In this document: one piece after another, positions 59,436 to 64,000 of the stretch
Position numbering within the stretch: the first letter of the stretch is position 1
Layout of the letters: each line of letters begins with the position of its first letter
The notes under the pieces: model-generated
Database searches by the model: none
Told to the model about the DNA's origin: nothing
Seen by the model: only the letters and a program-made list of their open reading frames with translations
Source: Polynucleobacter sp. AP-Reno-20A-A9
GTDB lineage: Bacteria; Pseudomonadota; Gammaproteobacteria; Burkholderiales; Burkholderiaceae
NCBI RefSeq assembly: GCF_018882085.1
Contig: NZ_JACVPB010000004.1
Span: forward strand, 141,799 to 205,798
DNA length: 64,000 nt
Direction of reading: 5' to 3'
Translations under genes and position numbers: made by a program

Positions 59436-60884
59436 TTAGATTGCATAGAATGCAATAACCGGTAAGCCAACAAAAAAAGTGGTTCCTTTGCCAGGAAATG
59501 ACTCAAACCAGATAGATCCACCGTGCCTCATCACAATATGCTTACATAACCAAAGACCAATTCCCATACCGGAACCCTTGGTAGTTGAAAGTAGCTCAAA
59601 CATGTGTCCCTGCACATCTTCATCAATTCCTGAGCCTGTGTCTGCGATCGATATTTGAACGCCAGCACTACTATGCCGGCCTCGAATCGTGATTAATTTA
59701 TTTAAATTTTCAATCGACTTCAATGCATCAATTGCGTTGTTCACTAAATTCAATAGGACTTGTTGAAGCTCTCCCTTATTAGCAGTGATAAATAAGTTTT
59801 CCTCTAACTTGAGAACCATCCGAATATTCTGCTTAACAATTTCTGGGCGAGCAATGGTAAGTACTAAATTAATTAATTCAGCAAGGTCAACCTTAGTAGA
59901 TACCATCTTTTCATCAGCGAATACCGCTCTAAGGGAGCGGATAATACTTGCTGCACGCTGATTGTCTGCCAACAAAGAATCCAAAACTTCTCTCTGTAAG
60001 CTAGGATTTAGTTCTCCCTCTATTAGTTTCTTTTGCAAAAATTGAATATTTAAACTAGAAGCACCCAAGGGCTGATTAAGCTCATGTGCAATAGAGGCCG
60101 ACAAAGCACCAGTACTAGCGGTCTTATTGGCCTTTAGCAGTGAAGCAATTAAGATTTCTCGCTCCTGTAATAGCGCTTTAGTAGATTGACTTTCATTGGT
60201 TGCATTGATGTTGGCAATGGTGATTTGTTCAGCCCAATAACCCCCAATTGCAATGTAGGATAGGGTATTCATCACAAGTTGGGAAATGGTAAACAGGATC
60301 AGCAGTTGCGGAATCTGATCAACTTGGCGAATGGTAAATGCCGAGGCAACCATGATGACGAATCGCCCTAAAGCAAAAAACATTTCAGCAAAATTGGCAT
60401 ATTGCATATAAACCAATTGCTTAGATGGGGAAGATTTTCTCTTCTTGCCTAGCTCATATATTTGCCAGCAATAAAAAATACTAGCAAGCCCTGCCATTAC
60501 CGCAGTACGACTTTCAAAAGATCCATATAGACGCATGGAATCAAATACGGCAATAAAAATGAGGACTGAAACTGAGGAAACTATCTTTACTCGTTTAGAA
60601 ACTTCATGATTGAGTGACTGACAAAATAATGCTTGCAGCATCGTTGCTACAAAAAAGAAGGTATTGGCAACGGTGAAATTAAATTCTGGGTTTGCAATAT
60701 TTTGAAGGGTAATGATCCCTGCCCCGAAAATAAATAACCCCACCACATTCACTAGCAGGGATGACATCCAATACAAACTGGGTCTCAGGAGGTTCTGAGA
60801 GCGGTAATAGTGATAGATTCCAAAAAATAGGCCCATCTGAATGACGGCCAGAATAAAGAAGTAGATAGAAATGAGCAGCTTCAT
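59436..60884 (-). CDS. Sensor histidine kinase with 7-TM input domain
   Basis: A 482-residue membrane kinase. Seven hydrophobic segments occupy about residues 2-218. The phosphoacceptor is His267 in SIAHELNQPLGASS. The ATP site has N-box NNAIDAL (from about residue 382), G1 DTGSGID, and G2 GSGMGIGLWLCK. There is no PAS, HAMP or receiver domain. No response regulator is adjacent, so it is an orphan. ATG 60884 fits the first TM; the frame to 60971 would overlap the divergent gene. Confidence 0.85.
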   Translation of the reverse strand: MKLLISIYFFILAVIQMGLFFGIYHYYRSQNLLRPSLYWMSSLLVNVVGLFIFGAGIITLQNIANPEFNFTVANTFFFVATMLQALFCQSLNHEVSKRVKIVSSVSVLIFIAVFDSMRLYGSFESRTAVMAGLASIFYCWQIYELGKKRKSSPSKQLVYMQYANFAEMFFALGRFVIMVASAFTIRQVDQIPQLLILFTISQLVMNTLSYIAIGGYWAEQITIANINATNESQSTKALLQEREILIASLLKANKTASTGALSASIAHELNQPLGASSLNIQFLQKKLIEGELNPSLQREVLDSLLADNQRAASIIRSLRAVFADEKMVSTKVDLAELINLVLTIARPEIVKQNIRMVLKLEENLFITANKGELQQVLLNLVNNAIDALKSIENLNKLITIRGRHSSAGVQISIADTGSGIDEDVQGHMFELLSTTKGSGMGIGLWLCKHIVMRHGGSIWFESFPGKGTTFFVGLPVIAFYAI

Positions 60885-60921
60885 ATTTGCTATGGTACAT
60901 CCGCCGTATTGATTCGCTAAA

Positions 60922-61884
60922 ATGCGTGTCATGCGGCTTTTTAGTAGATCCCAGCTCCTTTTCTTTGCCACCCTATTAGTCGCTGGGATTAGCTTTGCTC
61001 ATGCCCAATCGGCTTTTTATAACGCTGCTAACAACTACCTCAAAAAGCGCGCTGATGCTTTTATGACGATTACGGGTTATTCACTCACACCGGATGTGAC
61101 AACAGGATCGTTGTCGATCCGCAACAATGGTGGCGATAACTCCGACTTGCAAATGATTTCTCTAGGAGGCGGTGATCGAATTAGCGCAAACTTTCCTCTT
61201 TATTTAGAGGGGACCTTAGCGGTTAATCGTTACAACCCAACGTTTAGTGATGGAATCGCCAATACATCCGTTACAGTACCGGTTCATTGGAACAGCATCA
61301 CAGGCACCGGCGGTATTGGTTGGGATTTTCCAATTACCAATGAATTGCGTTTCCGCCCTATTGCCAATGTCATGCTGGGGCATTTAGAGAGCGATCTTTC
61401 GATTGCTTCTAGGGTTCTTCAGAATCAAAAAGGTATTGACCTACAATTCCTCAATGGCGGCCGTATGAATTCCTATGGTTTGGGTGGCTCGGTCATGCTG
61501 GACTATGAGAACTACCAACCCGATCAAGAGATTGACGTGGAGTTACGCTATACCAATATTCCAGTACAAACATTTGATACCTCCACTGCAGTGCAAGGTT
61601 CAGCTGATTCGCAAAGTCTGGCACTTTGGGCTAGAAGTCGCATTCCGACGCCGATCACACTGCTAGATAGACCTTTAAGAGCTGTGTTTGAAGTGGCACA
61701 TACCGAATTCCTGGGCGACTTACGAGGAGCCTTGGGGTTTAACTCCCTCTCCTCCGTAGGTACTGGTATTGAATTGGATCGCAGCGCATCTGATCCTGTC
61801 TTTACTCGCATCAGAGTGGTGTTTCGCTACCAATTTGGTCAAAATGTGCACGGAACCTCTATTGGCTTAGCTGCCAGCTTCTAA
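60922..61884 (+). CDS. Outer-membrane beta-barrel protein (autotransporter-barrel-like, no passenger)
   Basis: A 320-residue exported protein of unknown function. Signal peptide of about 30 residues (LLFFATLLVAGISF, then AHAQ). The rest is a series of alternating amphipathic strands (RISANFPLYLEGTLAVNRY, LRFRPIANVMLGHLES, VDIEV-type EIDVELRYTNI) and it ends IGLAASF, with the C-terminal Phe typical of barrels folded by BAM. It resembles solitary autotransporter-like barrels more than porins. It is divergent from the histidine kinase with 37 bases between starts. Confidence 0.7.
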   Translation: MRVMRLFSRSQLLFFATLLVAGISFAHAQSAFYNAANNYLKKRADAFMTITGYSLTPDVTTGSLSIRNNGGDNSDLQMISLGGGDRISANFPLYLEGTLAVNRYNPTFSDGIANTSVTVPVHWNSITGTGGIGWDFPITNELRFRPIANVMLGHLESDLSIASRVLQNQKGIDLQFLNGGRMNSYGLGGSVMLDYENYQPDQEIDVELRYTNIPVQTFDTSTAVQGSADSQSLALWARSRIPTPITLLDRPLRAVFEVAHTEFLGDLRGALGFNSLSSVGTGIELDRSASDPVFTRIRVVFRYQFGQNVHGTSIGLAASF

Positions 61885-61937
61885 TATGGGCAATACAATA
61901 GCTACAAATACTGAATTGCTAGTATTTACTTGTTTCC

Positions 61938-61966
61938 GCGTCACCACTCAGCGGTGACGCACTTTT
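61938..61966 (+). terminator. Intrinsic terminator after the beta-barrel gene
   Basis: GCGTCACC-ACTCAGC-GGTGACGC is a perfect 8-bp GC-rich stem followed by ACTTTT. It separates the barrel gene from the next gene, which therefore needs its own promoter or depends on read-through. Confidence 0.8.
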
Positions 61967-61989
61967 AACACCTTAAGGATCCAACCATT

Positions 61990-62571
61990 ATGAAAAAAAT
62001 TATCATTGCTGTTGTCATTGCTGCAATCGCAGTTGGCGGCTACTTATTCCTCACCAAACCAAAAGCGCCTATTGCTGGTGTGGCCGCTCAAGAATCCGCA
62101 CTTATCTATGATGGTGAAGTAACTAAAATTGATGCAGCGACTCGCACAGTTACCCTCAAGAACAAAGATGGCGAAACCTCCATTGTTGCTGGTCCTGAAG
62201 TAAAGAACTTTGCAGAAATTAAAGTGGGTGATCATGTTGACGTTGTCTATGAACTTGCGGTAGCTATTGAGTTGGTTAAGGTAAAAAATCCAGGCACAAC
62301 TAGCGAACAAGTTAGCACTAGTACTACAACTGCCCCACAAGGTGACAAGCCAGGGATGATCACGACCAATACCGTTACTGCAACCGCCAATGTTGAAGCG
62401 ATTGATGCAGCTAAAAATATCGTTTCTTTGAAGGGTCCACAAGGAAACATCATCAAGGTTAAGGTTCAGAATCCTGACTTAATGAAAGATATCGCTGTAA
62501 ACGATCAAGTAAAAGTGGTTTACACAGAAGCAATTGCTGCAGTGGTAACTGCACCAGCAGCTAAGAAGTAA
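61990..62571 (+). CDS. Membrane-anchored periplasmic protein with a duplicated ~50-residue domain
   Basis: A 193-residue protein not assigned to a named family. An N-terminal helix (residues 3-21, IIIAVVIAAIAVGGYLFL) would act as an uncleaved anchor. Two copies of one beta-rich unit follow. Copy 1 (about 41-92) reads DGEVTKIDAATRTVTLKNKDG, ending KVGDHVDVVYELAVAIE. Copy 2 (about 133-186) reads VEAIDAAKNIVSLKGPQG, ending VNDQVKVVYTEAIAAVV. A Thr/Ser-rich linker separates them. The shared D-AA-(T/K)-x-(T/I)-V-(T/S)-LK core suggests an OB-like or DUF1344-like fold. Confidence 0.75.
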   Translation: MKKIIIAVVIAAIAVGGYLFLTKPKAPIAGVAAQESALIYDGEVTKIDAATRTVTLKNKDGETSIVAGPEVKNFAEIKVGDHVDVVYELAVAIELVKVKNPGTTSEQVSTSTTTAPQGDKPGMITTNTVTATANVEAIDAAKNIVSLKGPQGNIIKVKVQNPDLMKDIAVNDQVKVVYTEAIAAVVTAPAAKK

Positions 62572-62611
62572 TCAAAAAATGAAGTAATTCTTTTCCAGTA
62601 GCTGAAAAGAC

Positions 62612-62643
62612 AAAAAGCCCAGCAAGTAGTTGCTGGGCTTTTT
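62612..62643 (+). terminator. Strong intrinsic terminator
   Basis: AAAAAGCCCAGCAA-GTAG-TTGCTGGGCTTTTT is a perfect 14-bp stem-loop with a T-run, 41 bases after the duplicated-domain gene. It marks the end of the core chromosome before the candidate integrated element. Confidence 0.92.
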
Positions 62644-62654
62644 CACATGTAACT

Positions 62655-62669
62655 TGGCGGAAGAGGTGA
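62655..62669 (-). other. tRNA-Ser 3'-end-like fragment, candidate attachment core
   Basis: Read on the minus strand, CACCTCTTCCGCCA looks like the 3' end of a class II tRNA-Ser (acceptor CTCTTCC, discriminator G, CCA). No T-loop or rest of a tRNA lies on its 5' side. It is 165 bases before the integrase start. Integrases of this family often use tRNA 3' ends, so this may be the duplicated core of an att site. Confidence 0.4.
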
Positions 62670-62742
62670 CCGCCATAATAGAATCTTACACAATATCAAA
62701 TAGTCTCAGAAAGCCATTTATTACTTGGTCTTAAAGCCTATA

Positions 62743-62772
62743 TTAGCATCAGGCAGTCTTATTCCGTATAAT
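62743..62772 (+). promoter_or_regulatory. Candidate integrase promoter
   Basis: TTAGCA, 18 bases, then a perfect TATAAT, 61 bases before the integrase ATG. A CATAC-TTTTAG-GTATG hairpin lies between the -10 and the gene and could be an operator or integrase arm site. Confidence 0.5.
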
Positions 62773-62833
62773 CAAATATCATACTTTTAGGTATGTAGGT
62801 TGGTATACACCCTGACCATATAGGAACTTAGCA

Positions 62834-63799
62834 ATGCCAAAGATCGTAATGCCCATGTCTGCCCTTGCCGTTAATAAGCTTAAAGCTGTTGGCTGGCATG
62901 CTGTTGGGGGAGTAAGCGGTTTGAACCTCCAAATTAGAGAGCCTCAGAATAAGGACTCAGATAGTCCTATGCCTAAATCTTGGGTACTAAGAACACACAT
63001 AGGGTCAAAGAGAGTTCCTCTTGGACTTGGCTCATATCCACAGGTTTCACTTGCAGAAGCTAGGGAAGCAGCTAAGAGGATGTTAGATGCAATACGTCAA
63101 GGTATTGACCCCAGAGTCCAACGTAAGGAGATTAAAAGCTCCCTGATGGCAAGTCTGGCAAAGAATAAAACGTTCAAAGAATGTGCAGAAGCATATATGG
63201 ATGCACATTCAGCGGTCTATACAAGCGATAAACACCGTAAGCAATGGTCATCGACTCTCCAGACTTATGCATACCCAATTATTGGCAATATGCTGGTTGA
63301 AGATATATCAATGAGAAATATATTGGATGTCCTAACTCAGGATGTAAAAAGTGAGGCTGGAGAAAAGCTAGGCGATCTTTGGAGAGTGAAAACTCCTACG
63401 GCACAAAGACTGCAGGGTAGATTAAAAACGGTCTTCGACTACTGCATCGTCAATGAGTATAGAAAAGGGATGAACCCAGCAAGCTGGGATGGATTTCTTG
63501 ATACACAGCTACCATCGCCATCGAAGATACAAACTAAGAATCACCACCCTGCTGTTCCATACGTAAATGTAGGTGAGTTTATGATCCACCTTCGCAAGAA
63601 TAAAAGCATAAGTGCTAAGGCTCTTGAGTTTTTGATTCATACTGCAGTCCGTTCTGGTTCAGTCAGGGAGGCTGAATGGTCTGAAATAGACTTTGAATCT
63701 AAAGTATGGAATATTCCAGCAACTCATACAAAAACCAAAAAAGAGCATCGTGTTCCACTATCAAACCAATCCATCAAGTTACTCAAGTCAATAACCTGA
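62834..63799 (+). pseudogene. P4-family tyrosine integrase, 3' end cut off by an IS element
   Basis: Site-specific recombinase with an N-terminal DUF4102-type arm-binding domain (LNLQIRE, then GLGSYPQVSLAEAREAAKRM, residues about 10-95), a SAM-like core-binding domain (about 110-215) and the start of the catalytic domain. The first catalytic Arg is in TAVRSGSVREAEWSEID, and the beta-hairpin Lys region TKTKKEHRVPLS follows. The HxxR box, second His/Trp and the Tyr nucleophile are missing. The frame stops at 63797-63799, where the IS begins; about 321 of an expected 400 residues remain, so recombinase activity is lost. Confidence 0.85.
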
Positions 63800-64000
63800 C
63801 CTGTCTGGTTTTATCGGACCAATTTCATCTAGAAACTCTGGCTCCCGTTATTAATTCCTTTTGCCATCCAGCGACAAACTCTGTTGGGGTTTGATAATCC
63901 AAACTTGAGTGTGGCCTGATTAAATTGTAGTGCCTACGCCATTGCTCAATAATTACCTTGGCATGCACTCTACTATGAAACCAGTTCATGGCTAAGCACT
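63797..64000 (-). mobile_element. IS3-family insertion sequence, right end (continues past window)
   Basis: The inserted end appears to begin TGACCTGTCTGG at 63797, starting with TG as IS3-family ends commonly do. The first TGA is also the stop codon of the interrupted integrase. The transposase 3' end lies 28 bases inside. The other end and any target duplication are outside the window. Confidence 0.7.
63825..64000 (-). CDS. IS3-family transposase (OrfB, integrase core), C-terminal 58 residues
   Basis: Partial DDE transposase running off the right edge. The frame reads CLAMNWFHSRVHAKVIIEQWR, then RHYNLIRPHSSLDYQTP, then EFVAGWQKELITGARVSR and stop. The RPHSSLDYQTPTEF block is the hallmark of IS3-family OrfB C-termini. 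The catalytic Glu should lie just beyond the window edge, in the segment ending in CL. This short frame is not shown by an ORF scan that requires a start codon. Confidence 0.88.
   Translation of the reverse strand, partial: CLAMNWFHSRVHAKVIIEQWRRHYNLIRPHSSLDYQTPTEFVAGWQKELITGARVSR

Overview
The window looks like a chromosome segment of a Polynucleobacter-like betaproteobacterium (Burkholderiaceae). The reasons are a base composition near the mid-40s % GC (judged by eye), and gene orders typical of that group: rpsO-pnp-qor-tpiA-secG-tRNA-Leu-nuoABCDEFGHIJKLMN-nudix-DUF1178, ilvBHC-psd-pssA-leuA, gmk-rpoZ-relA/spoT, several Bug-type solute receptors, and a sigma factor/DUF3619/DUF3106/RDD cassette. 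Genus assignment is inference from gene content and order; no search was run.

Layout. 1-7.7 kb: the end of dnaQ, a tartrate/malate-type decarboxylating dehydrogenase, a SprT-like zinc protein, an amidase, a Bug receptor, an Old Yellow Enzyme reductase and methylmalonate-semialdehyde dehydrogenase. 7.8-28.7 kb, all on the minus strand: rpsO, pnp with a highly structured leader, a quinone oxidoreductase, tpiA, secG, tRNA-Leu(GAG), the complete 14-gene complex I operon ending in a terminator, then a Nudix hydrolase and a DUF1178 protein. 28.9-36.3 kb: a SYLF-domain protein, then (minus strand) ilvB-ilvH-ilvC-psd-pssA-leuL-leuA. The leuL leader peptide and its terminator/antiterminator form a leucine attenuator inside this long operon. 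It is not visible in an ordinary long-ORF list and is the best single finding here.

36.4-46.5 kb: a plus-strand cassette with an ECF-like sigma factor, a probable membrane partner (DUF3619), an exported DUF3106 protein and an RDD membrane protein. Facing it is a minus-strand run: an MCE/Mla-type lipid transport operon (STAS-permease fusion, ATPase, MCE protein, lipoprotein), a Bug receptor, an atypical SDR and an FtsX-like permease. 46.5-54 kb: tRNA-Arg(ACG) divergent from greB with overlapping palindromic -10 boxes, then relA/spoT-rpoZ-gmk-yicC (minus) divergent from rph-rdgB-hemW (plus).

54-64 kb is more accessory: an enoyl-CoA hydratase and Bug receptor divergent from a class III CoA-transferase, an exported alkylsulfatase, an orphan 7-TM histidine kinase divergent from an outer-membrane beta-barrel protein, and a membrane-anchored protein with a duplicated domain. 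At the right edge a P4-type integrase gene has been cut by an IS3-family element, whose terminal bases supply the integrase stop codon. A short tRNA-Ser-like 3' fragment just upstream is a candidate attachment site, so an integrated element probably starts at about 62.65 kb and runs out of the window. No intergenic stretch exceeds 300 bases; all larger gaps are described as sites.
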